Assembly (NCBI GenBank): GCA_022827785.1
Contig: JAJEIM010000016.1
Span: forward strand, 1 to 48,379
Direction: 5' to 3'
Source of the DNA: Acidimicrobiia bacterium
Lineage (GTDB): Bacteria; Actinomycetota; Acidimicrobiia; Spongiisociales; Spongiisociaceae
DNA length: 48,379 nt
Part shown: positions 17,064-25,701 of the stretch, piece by piece
How positions within the stretch are numbered: the stretch's first letter is position 1
Layout of the letters: each line of letters opens with the position of its first letter
Position numbers and translations under genes: made by a program
The notes under the pieces: model-generated
The model's input: only the letters and a program-made list of their open reading frames with translations
Told to the model about the DNA's origin: nothing
Databases searched by the model: none

Positions 17064-17827
17064 CGGCGGCGGGCGGTGTGCTGGACGGGCGGGCGGCCGT
17101 AGTGACCGGAGCGGCCCAGGGGATCGGACGGTGCGTGGCCGAGCGTTATGCCAGGGAAGGAGCCACCGTGGTCATCGCCGACATCCAGCGGGACCAGGCT
17201 CGGGCGGTTGCCGATGCCATCAACAGTGATGGCGGCCAGGCGCTGGCGATCCGCACCGACGTGGCGGATTCGGCCAGCGTGGCCCGGATGGCCGAGCGCG
17301 CCCAGCGGACCATCGGGAGGATCGACATCCTGGTGAACAACGCCGCCGACATGGCCGGTCTCCGCCGCCAGCCTTTCGACCGGATCACCGAGGAGGAGTG
17401 GGATCGGACGATGGCCGTCAACGTGAAGGGCATGTGGCTGATGGTCCGGGCCGTTGCAGGCAGTATGCGGGAGGCCGGCTACGGGAAGATCATCAACATG
17501 TCCTCCGATCTGGTGCTGTCGGGGGTGCCCGGAATGGCCCACTACGTGAGCTCGAAGGGGGCGGTGTGGGCGCTGACCCGCACCCTCGCCCACGAGTTGG
17601 GTCCGGACGGGATCCGGGTGAACGCCGTGGCGCCCGGCTTCACCGAGACCGAATCGGCCCTCCTACTCGGGGGCGATGCCGCCGTGCGGAGCATCGCCCG
17701 GCGGGCGCTCCCCCGGGCCGAGACGCCGGACGACCTCGCCGGCACGATGGTCTACCTGGCGTCCGCGGACTCGGACTTCGTGACCGGCCAGCTGATCGCC
17801 GTGAACGGAGGATCCGTCCTGCATTGA
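17060..17827 (+). CDS. Short-chain dehydrogenase/reductase (SDR) 2
   Basis: 255 residues from ATG 17060, which overlaps the preceding TGA; ATG 17048 in the same frame is less likely. Motifs: VVTGAAQGIGRC, VIADIQRD (Asp, NAD preference), NNAADMAG in place of the usual NNAG, and the catalytic YVSSK. It ends with FVTGQLIAVNGG. It is only moderately similar to SDR 1, so the pair looks like two steps or two substrates rather than a recent tandem copy. It converges with the amidohydrolase gene that ends at 17876. Confidence 0.9.
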   Translation: MTAAGGVLDGRAAVVTGAAQGIGRCVAERYAREGATVVIADIQRDQARAVADAINSDGGQALAIRTDVADSASVARMAERAQRTIGRIDILVNNAADMAGLRRQPFDRITEEEWDRTMAVNVKGMWLMVRAVAGSMREAGYGKIINMSSDLVLSGVPGMAHYVSSKGAVWALTRTLAHELGPDGIRVNAVAPGFTETESALLLGGDAAVRSIARRALPRAETPDDLAGTMVYLASADSDFVTGQLIAVNGGSVLH

Positions 17828-17875
17828 CGGCGCCGCCCGATCGGACCGGGCAGAGGAATCGTCCCCTCAGAGAGT

Positions 17876-18688
17876 TCAGAGGCGCAGGAGGCGGGCCAGG
17901 TTGTTCCCCATGATGGCTTCCATGTCCGATTCGCTCAGGTTGATCCCGAGCGGACCATCCCTGGTTAGCGTCTCGATGATGCGGAGCTGGCTGTAGGGGT
18001 CCTGTACCGGGCAGTCGCTCCCGAACACCAGGCGCTCCGCCCCGATCGCCTGGACTGCTTCCGCAACCCGCGGCTGGTGCCCCCATCCGGTCTCGAGGTA
18101 GACGTTGTCGCAGTGACGGGCCACGTTGATGGCGTCGTCGGCATACCCGGTCTTCTGCGTTCCGAGATGGGCGAGGATCACGGTGGTGTCCGGATGGTCG
18201 GTAGCCAGCGGCTCCATCATCGCGGGAACCGAGAAGGGCGGATCACCGGTGTGGATCAGCACCGGAATGTCCAGCCGGGCGGCTTCCGCCAGCACCGGAT
18301 AGGTGAAGTCCCGCGCCTTGGGCCAGTAGGCGTGGGCCGTGGGATGGAGCTTCACCATCCGGAAGCCGTCCTCGGCCACCAGCCTCCTCAATTCGGCGAG
18401 CCCGGCGTCGACGCCCAGGTGCGGGTTGAGCATGAAGGTCCCCACTATCCGGTCCGGGTGATTGCGAACCGCCTCGATCACTGTGCGGTGCTGTTCACGG
18501 AAGCTGAGATCGACCTGCTGGGTGGTGCTCAACATGGGCATCGCCGCGGCGCGGTCGATCACCCTGGGGCCTCCCGGGATCGGGAGCTCCTCGTCCATGA
18601 GGGCAACCAGGTCCTCCGCGGTGAACGGAGGCCAGCCCCGGATCGGCTCCGGGTCGTCGGATATGTGGACGTGCCCGTCGACGATCAC
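17876..18688 (-). CDS. Metal-dependent amidohydrolase (amidohydrolase_2 family)
   Basis: 270 residues. GTG 18688 is the chosen start because GGGAG lies 7-8 bases upstream and the metal-binding VDGHVHI starts immediately; longer starts up to 18754 add residues unlike the family. TIM-barrel motifs: DGHVH, KLHPTAHAY, PVLIHTGDPP, VILAHLGTQKTG and the catalytic Asp in LVFGSDCPVQDP. This family includes decarboxylases (ACMSD-like) and lactone or amide hydrolases, usually with one Zn or Mn. Its start lies 74 bases from that of the divergent M20 gene, so the two probably share a control region (18689-18762). Confidence 0.87.
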   Translation of the reverse strand: MIVDGHVHISDDPEPIRGWPPFTAEDLVALMDEELPIPGGPRVIDRAAAMPMLSTTQQVDLSFREQHRTVIEAVRNHPDRIVGTFMLNPHLGVDAGLAELRRLVAEDGFRMVKLHPTAHAYWPKARDFTYPVLAEAARLDIPVLIHTGDPPFSVPAMMEPLATDHPDTTVILAHLGTQKTGYADDAINVARHCDNVYLETGWGHQPRVAEAVQAIGAERLVFGSDCPVQDPYSQLRIIETLTRDGPLGINLSESDMEAIMGNNLARLLRL

Positions 18689-18762
18689 CCTTGATCTCCC
18701 TTCCGTGCCGTCCGCCATCTTATGGCTCGGACGGACTCGGGGACCGGTTAGCATCCACCAGC

Positions 18763-19962
18763 GTGCCCGACCTCCGAGCAGCCGCCCAGCACCTCTTCCC
18801 GGACCTCGTCGACCTGCGGAGGCTGCTCCATCGATTCCCCGAACGGGGCAACCACCTCCCCGAGACCCGCCGCATCGTGCTCGAAGCGCTGGGAAGCCTG
18901 CCTCTCGACATCGTGGAACACGAGACCACCAGCGGGATCGTGGCGGTGCTGGAGGGCGGCCGACCCGGCCCGGTAACCCTGCTCAGGGCCGACATGGACG
19001 CCCTGCCCGTGACAGAGGAGACCGGCCTGGAGTTCTCCAGCCGCCACGACGGGTTCATGCACGCCTGCGGGCACGACCTGCACACCGCGATGCTGGTGGG
19101 GGCGGCCCGGTTGCTGTCCTCGATGAGGTCCGACGTGGCCGGTACGGTGCTGTTCATGTTCCAACCCGGCGAGGAGGGCTTCGCCGGGGCGCGCTTCATG
19201 CTCGAAGAGGGCCTGCTGGACACGGTGAAGGACCGTCCCTCCGGCGCCTTCGCCATCCACGTGAACACCTGGACGCGTACCGGCATGGTGTTACACCGCA
19301 AGGGTCCGCAGCTTGCATCTGACGACGAAGTGCGCGTCACGATCCGGGGCAAGGGAGGGCATGCCTCGGCCCCCTATCTCTCCTACGACCCGATTCCGGT
19401 GGCGGCGGAGATCATCTTGGCCACCCAGACCGCCATCACCCGCCGGATCAACGTCTTCGATCCGGGCGTGATCACCTTCGCCACCGTCGCCGCCGGGACC
19501 ACCCACAACGTGATCCCCGAGACCGCCCTGCTGGTCGGTACGATGCGGGCCGTTTCCGACAGCACCCGAGAGCAGCTACACGCCCTGGTCAACCGGGTGG
19601 TCCCGAGCATCGCCGCAGCCCACGGCGTGGAGGCCGAAGTCGAGATCAACATGGGATATCCGGTGACCGTCAACGACCCCGATCACACAGCCTGGGTGGA
19701 CACGGTGGCCCGGGACACGTTGGGCGACGACCGGGTCGCATGGATGGACTCGCCGATCATGGGCGCCGAGGACTGGGGTTACGTGCTCCAGGAAGTCCCT
19801 GGAACCATGTCCTTCCTCGGAGCCTGCCCTCCCGAGCTTGAACCGGGCCGCGCAGCCGGGCTCCACTCGAACCGAGCCGTCTTCGACGAGGAAGCAATGA
19901 TCACCGGCACGGCCCTGCACGCCGCGATAGCCCTGGCCCACGGCACGCGCCAAACTGAGTAA
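18763..19962 (+). CDS. M20-family amidohydrolase (hippurate hydrolase / N-acyl-amino acid deacylase type)
   Basis: 399 residues from GTG 18763 (VPDLRAAAQ); the frame is open to 18691 but that overlaps the divergent gene's control region. The metal-binding blocks are complete: LRADMDALPVTEETGLEF, FMHACGHDLHTAMLVGAA and FMFQPGEEGFAGARFML. The dimerisation-domain motif KGGHASAPYLSYDPI follows, then AEDWGYVLQEVPG near the C-terminus. These two-metal enzymes hydrolyse N-acyl or N-carbamoyl amino acids. Next to cyclic amidohydrolase and hydantoinase genes, an N-carbamoyl or N-acyl product is a reasonable guess. Confidence 0.9.
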   Translation: MPDLRAAAQHLFPDLVDLRRLLHRFPERGNHLPETRRIVLEALGSLPLDIVEHETTSGIVAVLEGGRPGPVTLLRADMDALPVTEETGLEFSSRHDGFMHACGHDLHTAMLVGAARLLSSMRSDVAGTVLFMFQPGEEGFAGARFMLEEGLLDTVKDRPSGAFAIHVNTWTRTGMVLHRKGPQLASDDEVRVTIRGKGGHASAPYLSYDPIPVAAEIILATQTAITRRINVFDPGVITFATVAAGTTHNVIPETALLVGTMRAVSDSTREQLHALVNRVVPSIAAAHGVEAEVEINMGYPVTVNDPDHTAWVDTVARDTLGDDRVAWMDSPIMGAEDWGYVLQEVPGTMSFLGACPPELEPGRAAGLHSNRAVFDEEAMITGTALHAAIALAHGTRQTE

Positions 19963-20459
19963 TGGGCTAATCCCGAAACACTCCTTGGAGGTGCTGACCA
20001 TCGCCGGGCCATGGAGTTCCCCCCGTGAACTGGACACTCAGGTAATACCCCTGTGCGCTACTCCTTGTCGCAGGGTTCCAGCCGTGAGCAGTGGACAGCA
20101 CACTCACGGTGCGGGCAGTAAAGCTCCTACCAGGTCACATCCGCTTCTAACCGAAACCTCACTCTTCCCTCGACCGGGGGGACAGGCCGGCAGATCCCCA
20201 CAAAGGCAATCCACACGCCAAATTCACTCGGGTCAGACCGTCCCCCCGGTCCAAGGAGCCACACCCATCATCACAGGCAGCCCCCAAAGGGAAGAGCAAT
20301 TCCAGTATGAGTGAATTTCAGTGATCGCCAACAAGGGGCCGGTGGAGCGTGACCAGCGTACCTCGCGAAAGCGCGGCGCCGCGTACAGCGCATCGGATCG
20401 CGCCGCGTATGTAGAGTGAATGTGACAAAGAGCCTCCGTCGGACGATTGGGCTGCTTTG
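19963..20459. other. Gene-free stretch with small repeats
   Basis: No frame here reads like a protein. AAATTCACTC (20220-20229) and GAGTGAATTT (20309-20318) form a perfect 10-base inverted repeat bounding a 99-base segment that could be a small mobile-element remnant. A 10-base direct repeat GCGCCGCGTA occurs at 20376-20385 and 20400-20409, ahead of the surface-protein gene. Base use is closer to even than in the flanking catabolic genes. Confidence 0.45.
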
Positions 20460-21527
20460 ATGAGGGTTTCTCGGGTTCTGATCGTGTTGGCTCTCGTTGC
20501 CTGGGGTCTGACACCGGTTCCTGGATCCACTTCCGATGTGTCTTCGGTCGACACGACCGACGTTCTTTGCGATCCGGGTTCGGTCGCCCAGTTCTCGGAT
20601 GTGGAGGCGGGCGATTACGGGGCCGAGTACATCCTATGCATGCGAGCCTTGGGTTTATCGGTCGGCAGAGGTGATGGGTCATACGGGCCGGAGTTGGAGT
20701 TGTCCCGGGCACAGACGGCCTCGTTCCTCGTGCGGTTGTGGAGTGATGCGTTGGGGCAGTGGTGCATGGGCGGTGTGGAGACACCGTTCGTGGACGTTGC
20801 TGGTAACACTCATGAGGCCAGCATCGTTTGTTTGTACGGCCTGGAGGTAACGAAGGGCACAACTGCGGTCACCTACGGGCCGGGCGAAAAGCTGAAGGCT
20901 TCCCAGATATCGCTGTTCTTGATGCGTCTGTATGAGAGGGCGGGTAACACCTGCGGGGGAGCGGGCGACAATGTGGAGCGGGCGGTGGAGTGTCTTACCT
21001 CCTTGAAGGTCACCCCGTCGGTTGCTGAAGCCGGTGGCAACGAGGCTGTGACCCGAGCCCAGATGGCTGTGTATGTGATCGGGCTTTGGCACAACATGGC
21101 TGGCCACGGTCCGCCACCGGACCCGCCTGAGAGGCCCGCCGACCATGGTGCGACCACCACGGAGGCGGCTTTGGCGCGGCGCTCCGACCAGGACGACGAC
21201 GATGATGACACCGACGATGACGTAGATGACGTGACAGCGACGAGCACCTCGACAACGATCGCTACCGACAGTGACGGAGTAGACACCCCCTACACAGACA
21301 ATGACGGGGTGGATACTCCCTTCACGGATAATGACGGGACCGACAGCGACGGGTACGACACTCCCGAGACTGACACCACGACTACTTCGACCGTAACCAC
21401 CTCCTCCACCTCGACCACGCAGGTGACCTCGACAACGATCGCTACAGACAACGACGGGACCGACAGCGACGGGTACGACACGCCTATTACTCCCGTGTCG
21501 GGCAGCGACAGCGACGACAGCGATTGA
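20460..21527 (+). CDS. SLH-like surface protein with acidic Thr/Asp repeat tail
   Basis: 355 residues. Residues 1-23 are a secretion signal (MRVSRV, a hydrophobic run, VPGS). Residues about 40-220 hold three repeats of S-layer-homology type (FSDVEAGDYGAEYI...GRGDGSYGPELELSRAQ; FVDVAGNTHEASIV...YGPGEKLKASQ; VERAVECL...NEAVTRAQMAVYV), each with conserved Cys, seen in exported SLH-like proteins of Acidimicrobiia-type bacteria. From about 235 the chain is low-complexity: a poly-Asp run, then Thr/Ser-rich spacers alternating with copies of DNDGVDTP and DSDGYDTP. There is no membrane anchor; the tail may bind Ca2+ or be glycosylated. Its codon choice is less GC-rich than the catabolic genes. It sits 12 bases ahead of a kinase-like gene. 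Confidence 0.75.
   Translation: MRVSRVLIVLALVAWGLTPVPGSTSDVSSVDTTDVLCDPGSVAQFSDVEAGDYGAEYILCMRALGLSVGRGDGSYGPELELSRAQTASFLVRLWSDALGQWCMGGVETPFVDVAGNTHEASIVCLYGLEVTKGTTAVTYGPGEKLKASQISLFLMRLYERAGNTCGGAGDNVERAVECLTSLKVTPSVAEAGGNEAVTRAQMAVYVIGLWHNMAGHGPPPDPPERPADHGATTTEAALARRSDQDDDDDDTDDDVDDVTATSTSTTIATDSDGVDTPYTDNDGVDTPFTDNDGTDSDGYDTPETDTTTTSTVTTSSTSTTQVTSTTIATDNDGTDSDGYDTPITPVSGSDSDDSD
21246..21481 (+). repeat. Coding repeats in the surface-protein tail
   Basis: ACCTCGACAACGATCGCTAC occurs at 21246-21265 and again at 21426-21445 (180 apart). A 29-base unit beginning GACGGGACCGACAGCGACGG occurs at 21333-21361 and 21453-21481 (120 apart). Spacings are multiples of three, so copies keep the frame and give DNDGxDTP / DSDGYDTP peptides; length change by recombination is likely. 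Confidence 0.8.
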
Positions 21528-21539
21528 TGGGTCGGCGTC

Positions 21540-22742
21540 GTGGGGTCGTCCTCGGATAGGGGGGTTGCTTATCCCGAGGACCCGGCCTTGGATGGGTTGG
21601 AGGACCTGTTCGACGATCGGTGGGTTTGGCGGGCGTACCGTCGGCGGTTCGGGGATGGGGGGTCGCCTCCCCGCCGCGTTGCCCTCTTTCAGGTAAGGCA
21701 CAGCCCGGGACGTCGTATCCTCGTCACTCACAGGCTCGAGTGGCCGTCACAGGATTACCTACCTGCGGAGTTCTTGACGTTGTCGTTGGATCGTGTTGGC
21801 CGCATCGACGTGTTCAAGTACCCGCACGACCCGCACCTGCCGGGTCTGGTCGGGGTGGCCGACCCGATAGCAGCACACCGGCTGATGGGCGAACATGTCC
21901 TGACTTTCCCTTCCCGGCGTCTGCGGGTGGAACTGGTTCGTTACCGTCCCGCTAGCAGAGCGGTGTTGCATCACCGGGCAGGCAAAGCGAGGTTCTACGT
22001 TCGTGCCATACGCCCCAAGGATCTGCCGCCGCTGCTGGACGCCGCCACCCTTATCCAGAGGTCGGGCTTCGCCGCTCCCCGAATTGCTGGTGTTTGGGAA
22101 GCGGGCGCGGTCGTTTGGCTGGCGGAGATCCCGGGCAGGAACCTACGCCGAGTGCTCAGGAAGGGGAACCCGCCGGACCCCGACTCGTTGCTCTCCGGCC
22201 TCGAGACGATCTGGCGCCTCCCCCCCTGCGCAAGAGGAGCGGGGCCGTTCAACCTTGCGGGACGCTACCGCTACGCGAAACGTCTCATCGGCCACGCCCT
22301 CCACCAAGGCCGCGACAGCCAGGACCTGCTGAAGGCCACCATCGAGACACTGGATCCCTTCGTCGATGGTTGGGAACCGTCCACCGTTGCGCATAACGAC
22401 TTCTACGACGACCAGATGATCGTCCTCCCCGACGGGCGGGTGTCGCTGGTCGACTTCGAGGAAGCCGGCGCAGGCGACCCGATGCTGGATGTGGGGAACT
22501 TCTTGGCCCACCTGAGATGGAACTCGACTTTCAGACCCAGGGCAGGAGACGCCACCGGCGCGTACCACCTCGCATTCCGCCAGGCAGCACTCCACCGGTT
22601 CGGCTGGAATCCGGCAGAACTGAATCTGCGGGAAGCGGTATGCCTGTTCAGGATCTGCACCAACCCCATACGGCGACCAAGGTCCGACTGGCATCGGAGA
22701 CTCGAAGGCGGGCTACGTCTCGTGAAGCGATCAATCGACTGA
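21540..22742 (+). CDS. Aminoglycoside-phosphotransferase-like kinase (APH fold)
   Basis: 400 residues from GTG 21540, 12 bases after the surface-protein stop. The catalytic loop reads VAHNDFYDDQMIVLPDG, an HxDxxxxQ variant of the usual HxDxxxxN, followed by SLVDFEEAGAGDPMLDVGNFLAHL, which contains the Mg-binding Asp and the GDP element of the APH/choline-kinase family. The N-terminal 130 residues differ from ordinary resistance APHs (VTHRLEWPSQDYLPAEFLTL, VELVRYRPASRAVLHH), so the substrate is probably a sugar, amino alcohol or cell-surface building block. The close spacing suggests joint expression with the surface protein. Drug resistance should not be assumed. Confidence 0.75.
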   Translation: MGSSSDRGVAYPEDPALDGLEDLFDDRWVWRAYRRRFGDGGSPPRRVALFQVRHSPGRRILVTHRLEWPSQDYLPAEFLTLSLDRVGRIDVFKYPHDPHLPGLVGVADPIAAHRLMGEHVLTFPSRRLRVELVRYRPASRAVLHHRAGKARFYVRAIRPKDLPPLLDAATLIQRSGFAAPRIAGVWEAGAVVWLAEIPGRNLRRVLRKGNPPDPDSLLSGLETIWRLPPCARGAGPFNLAGRYRYAKRLIGHALHQGRDSQDLLKATIETLDPFVDGWEPSTVAHNDFYDDQMIVLPDGRVSLVDFEEAGAGDPMLDVGNFLAHLRWNSTFRPRAGDATGAYHLAFRQAALHRFGWNPAELNLREAVCLFRICTNPIRRPRSDWHRRLEGGLRLVKRSID

Positions 22743-22748
22743 GCGCTA

Positions 22749-22877
22749 GCGGATAGGTGGGTCGCGATCGCGTCTGTAGCGGTCGGTTGACACCTTCTGC
22801 TCGGATGAACCCTGGTCATCGTGGTTAACCCAATAGGTCGCCGCGACCCACGTTTCCCCAGGTCACACCCTATCCGC
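22749..22877. repeat. Small inverted-repeat element (MITE-like)
   Basis: GCGGATAGG (22749-22757) and CCTATCCGC (22869-22877) are perfect inverted repeats. Just inside, GTGGGTCGCG (22757-22766) and CGCGACCCAC (22842-22851) form a second perfect pair. The 129-base segment has no gene and lies between the kinase gene and a broken channel gene, which fits a miniature transposon end-to-end or two ends of a decayed element. Confidence 0.45.
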
Positions 22878-22884
22878 GCGCCCT

Positions 22885-23175
22885 CCGACACGATGCCGAT
22901 CGAGGTCAGCATGAGCGACACAGCCACCATCCGACCTCCGGCTGTGGCTGGGGACAGGTCCCCATAGCCGACGGTCGTCAACGTCACCATCGTCCACGAC
23001 AACCCATCAACCAGCGACTGGCCCTCAAAGACCGCGAACATGCCGGCAGCCACCAGCGCGATGATCCCGAACAGTGCCATGGCGTGGGTGGACCCGGGGG
23101 ATGGAACACCACCCCCACTTTGGCAACCACCGCGACCACACGCCCCAGACGCAACAGTCGTAGGAGAAGGGCCGA
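22885..23175 (-). pseudogene. Remnant of a potassium-channel gene
   Basis: On the minus strand, 23080 down to about 22890 encodes MALFGIIALVAAG, then GLSWTMVTLTTVGYGDLSPA, then MLTSIGIVS. TVGYGD is the K+ selectivity filter; the flanks match the pore helix and the last membrane helix. Upstream (about 23170-23085), a different frame gives LLRLLRLGRVVAVVAKVG, which looks like the S4-S5 region of voltage-gated channels, so a frameshift separates the two parts. The end after SIGIVS is also unlike a channel. The gene is broken at both ends and shifted, and lies beside a possible mobile element. Confidence 0.7.
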
Positions 23176-23254
23176 AGACGCACAAGGGCGTGAGGAAGCT
23201 GTTCCACCGTCTCGCCGTCCTCGAATCCGACTCCCAGGTGGCCTGGCTGCAATA

Positions 23255-23436
23255 GTGGATGAACTCTCGGTTACGCGGTTGCAGGCCGACTACGACCACC
23301 AGATGACGGACACCTGGACGGACGCCGACGCGACCAACGCCATCCAAAGGGCACGCACCTTTGTTGACGAGGTGAACGCCTGGTTCGAACGCCATCACAC
23401 GCCGGACCCGCCTGACACGCGGCGGATTCGTCAGGC
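23255..23436 (+). pseudogene. Helical protein fragment, unrecognised
   Basis: From GTG 23255 the frame gives ELSVTRLQADYDHQMTDTW, TDADATNAIQRARTFVDEV and NAWFERHH: amphipathic, protein-like sequence without low complexity. It then runs into antisense of the molybdenum hydroxylase gene with no stop at the expected place. It is probably the leftover of a small helical (perhaps HEPN-like) protein. No function can be given. Confidence 0.25.
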
Positions 23437-25701
23437 GACTCCCGCAGCGATCCGGCGGACCCGCTCGGGGCCCAGCGGCAGGCGGGTCACCTCCTCGGGA
23501 CGGCCCAGCGCTTCGGCCACGGCGTTGGCGACGGCCGCCCCCACCGCGGTGATACCCCCCTCACCGGCTCCCTTCACGCCGAGCGGATTGGCCGGGCTGG
23601 GTGCTTCCTCGAGCAGCAGCACCTCCACGTCCGGCATCTCGGCCACGGTGGGCATCAGGTAGTCCATGAACGTGGCCGCCAGGGGTTGGCCGGATTCGTC
23701 GTAGGCGAAATCCTCGAGCAGGGCGCCCCCGATGCCCTGGGCGGCGCCGCCCGCGATCTGCCCGTGGACCAGCTCGGGATTGACCGCCTTGCCGACCTCG
23801 TAGGCCACCACCAGCCGCTCCACCTCGACCTGCCCGGAGTCGGGATCCACCCGGACGACCGCGGCGTGGATGCCATAGGGATAGACCATGTGGTCCACCG
23901 TGAACCATCCTTCGGCGGTCAGCCCGGGCTCCCCAGCGGTCAAACCGGGACGGAGCCTCCGGGCCACCTCACCCAGAGTGATAGCCGGACCGCCCGGAGA
24001 GCCCCGAACGAACACCCGGCCCCGGTCGATGGTGAGGTCATCCGGATCGGCCTCCAGTACCGAGGCCGCCACGTCAACAGCCTTACGTCGCACGCGGCGG
24101 GCGGCGATCAAGGTGGCAGAGCCGGACATGACGGTGACCCGGCTGGCGAAGGCGCCCATCCCGTAGGCGAGGTCATCGGTCTGGCCGTGACGCACCCGCA
24201 CCGATTCGATTCCCACGCCCAGCGCGTCGGCGCACACCTGCGCCAGCACCGTTTCGACGCCCTGGCCGATCGAGGCCACACCGGTGACCACAAGCACCTG
24301 CCCCGCCTCGTCCACGGTGACCCTCACCCCGTCGAACGGCCCGAGGCCGCTCTTCTCCACGAAGAATCCCATTCCGAGGCCCACCCGCTCGCCATCCGAC
24401 CGCCTCCGTGCGAGGTCGGCGGTCAGCTGCTCGTAGTCCAGGTATTCGAGGGTCCGGTCCAGCAGACCCGGGTAGTCGCCGGAGTCGTAGGTCACCTCGG
24501 TACCCAGCGCGGCAATCCCCCGCTCGAAGGGCATGCGCTCGGGCGGAACCAGGTTGCGGCGGCGAACCTCGGACGAGTCCAGACTGAGCCGGTGGGCTAT
24601 GACCTCGATGAGGCGCTCGCGCACGAAGGTGCTCTCGTACCGGCCGGGGGCCCGGTAGGTGCCGCACGGGGTCTTGTTGCTGAGCATCACGTGGCCGCGA
24701 CTCCGGTAAGCGGGCCAGGCGTACGGTCCCGGGAGCATCGAGGTGGTCAGCTCCGTGACCGTAACCTGATGGGTACGCAGGTAGGCCCCCTGATCCACCC
24801 AGAACTCGTCTATCACCCCCCTAATCCGGCCGTCGGATTCCACCGCCGCCCGTATCCGGTGGACCTGGTCGCGGGAGTGGTTGGCGGCCAGCATGTGCTC
24901 CCGGCGATCCTCCACCCAGCGGATGGGACGCCCGAGCCGGAGGGCGGCCAGGCACACCAGCACGTCCTCGGGATAAAGCTCTCCCCTGATCCCGAAGCCG
25001 CCTCCCACGTGGCCCTCCCGGAGAACGACGGCGCCGAGCGGAAGACCGAGCATGGAGGCTATGGCCGCGCGGTTGTGATGGGGTACCTTGGCGGCGCCGA
25101 ACATCTCCAGCACCGATCTCAATGGGTCGTAGCATGCCAGTGCTCCCCGGGTCTCCATGGGCACCCCGGAGTGCCTCCCCACCGCCAGTTCCATCTCCAC
25201 GACCACCGGAGCATCCCCGAAAGCCCCTTCGAGGTCCCCGTAGGCCTTCTCCACCACCGTCGTCTCGATAGCCGCCGGGCCGGCCGCCATCGGATCCACC
25301 ACGGGATCGAGCTCGTCGATGCCGGCGAAGACCAGTTCGGCGGCGTCCTCCGCCAGGTAAGGATCCTCGGCCAGCACTATCGCGACCGGCTCGCCCACGT
25401 AGCGAACGTGGTCGGCGGCGAGGATGGATTGGCGGAACCGTTCCAAGCCCTCCACCCAGGCCATGCGGAAATCGATCGGCGGCACTTCCCGGACGTCGTC
25501 GCCGGTCCAGACCGCTTCCACCCCATCCATGGAGCGCGCCTCCGAGGTGTCGACCTCCAGCAGCCGCCCGTGGGCCACCGGTGAACGAACCACCCTCATG
25601 TGCAGCTGGTCGGGAAGGGACAGATCGGCGGCGAACCTGGCCTCGCCGGTCAGTAGGGGTCGGTCCTCGATCCTCTTGACCGAGCTACCGACATAGCTCA
25701 T
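23431..25701 (-). CDS. Molybdenum hydroxylase large subunit, TYRAPGR type (operon copy)
   Basis: 756 residues from ATG 25701, which overlaps the TGA of the upstream 2Fe-2S gene (ATGA, 25698-25701); in-frame codons up to 25767 lie inside that gene. MSYVGSSVKRIEDRPLL opens the domain; HVGGGFGIRGELYPED and SIGQGVETVLAQV are Mo-cofactor loops; the catalytic Glu is in VKGAGEGG near residue 710. The loop near 349 reads GTYRAPGRYES, not AYRCSFR, so CO oxidation is not expected. It is the last gene of a leftward operon that already contains another large subunit, and must share the operon's single FAD and 2Fe-2S partners or compete for them. It is closely related to the divergent large subunit at 29400-31745. 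Confidence 0.93.
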   Translation of the reverse strand: MSYVGSSVKRIEDRPLLTGEARFAADLSLPDQLHMRVVRSPVAHGRLLEVDTSEARSMDGVEAVWTGDDVREVPPIDFRMAWVEGLERFRQSILAADHVRYVGEPVAIVLAEDPYLAEDAAELVFAGIDELDPVVDPMAAGPAAIETTVVEKAYGDLEGAFGDAPVVVEMELAVGRHSGVPMETRGALACYDPLRSVLEMFGAAKVPHHNRAAIASMLGLPLGAVVLREGHVGGGFGIRGELYPEDVLVCLAALRLGRPIRWVEDRREHMLAANHSRDQVHRIRAAVESDGRIRGVIDEFWVDQGAYLRTHQVTVTELTTSMLPGPYAWPAYRSRGHVMLSNKTPCGTYRAPGRYESTFVRERLIEVIAHRLSLDSSEVRRRNLVPPERMPFERGIAALGTEVTYDSGDYPGLLDRTLEYLDYEQLTADLARRRSDGERVGLGMGFFVEKSGLGPFDGVRVTVDEAGQVLVVTGVASIGQGVETVLAQVCADALGVGIESVRVRHGQTDDLAYGMGAFASRVTVMSGSATLIAARRVRRKAVDVAASVLEADPDDLTIDRGRVFVRGSPGGPAITLGEVARRLRPGLTAGEPGLTAEGWFTVDHMVYPYGIHAAVVRVDPDSGQVEVERLVVAYEVGKAVNPELVHGQIAGGAAQGIGGALLEDFAYDESGQPLAATFMDYLMPTVAEMPDVEVLLLEEAPSPANPLGVKGAGEGGITAVGAAVANAVAEALGRPEEVTRLPLGPERVRRIAAGVA

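Noticed and set aside
20010-20045. GTGAACTGGACAC-like sequence as an IS3-family end
   Set aside because: Faint similarity only; no transposase remnant and no matching opposite end could be found by eye.
19985-20314. 109-codon open frame in the gene-free stretch
   Set aside because: Pro/Ser/Arg-rich with no family resemblance and no good ribosome site.
21246-21481. CRISPR-like repeat array
   Set aside because: The repeats are in frame inside a surface-protein gene, unevenly spaced, and encode repeat peptides.
21540-22742. Aminoglycoside resistance gene
   Set aside because: Only the kinase fold is shared; the N-terminal half differs, the catalytic loop has Gln for Asn, and it is coupled to a surface-protein gene.
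23686-25584. 632-codon open frame antisense to a Mo-hydroxylase gene
   Set aside because: A long shadow frame typical of high-GC DNA; its product is rich in His, Gly and Arg with no fold signature, and the opposite strand holds a complete known family.
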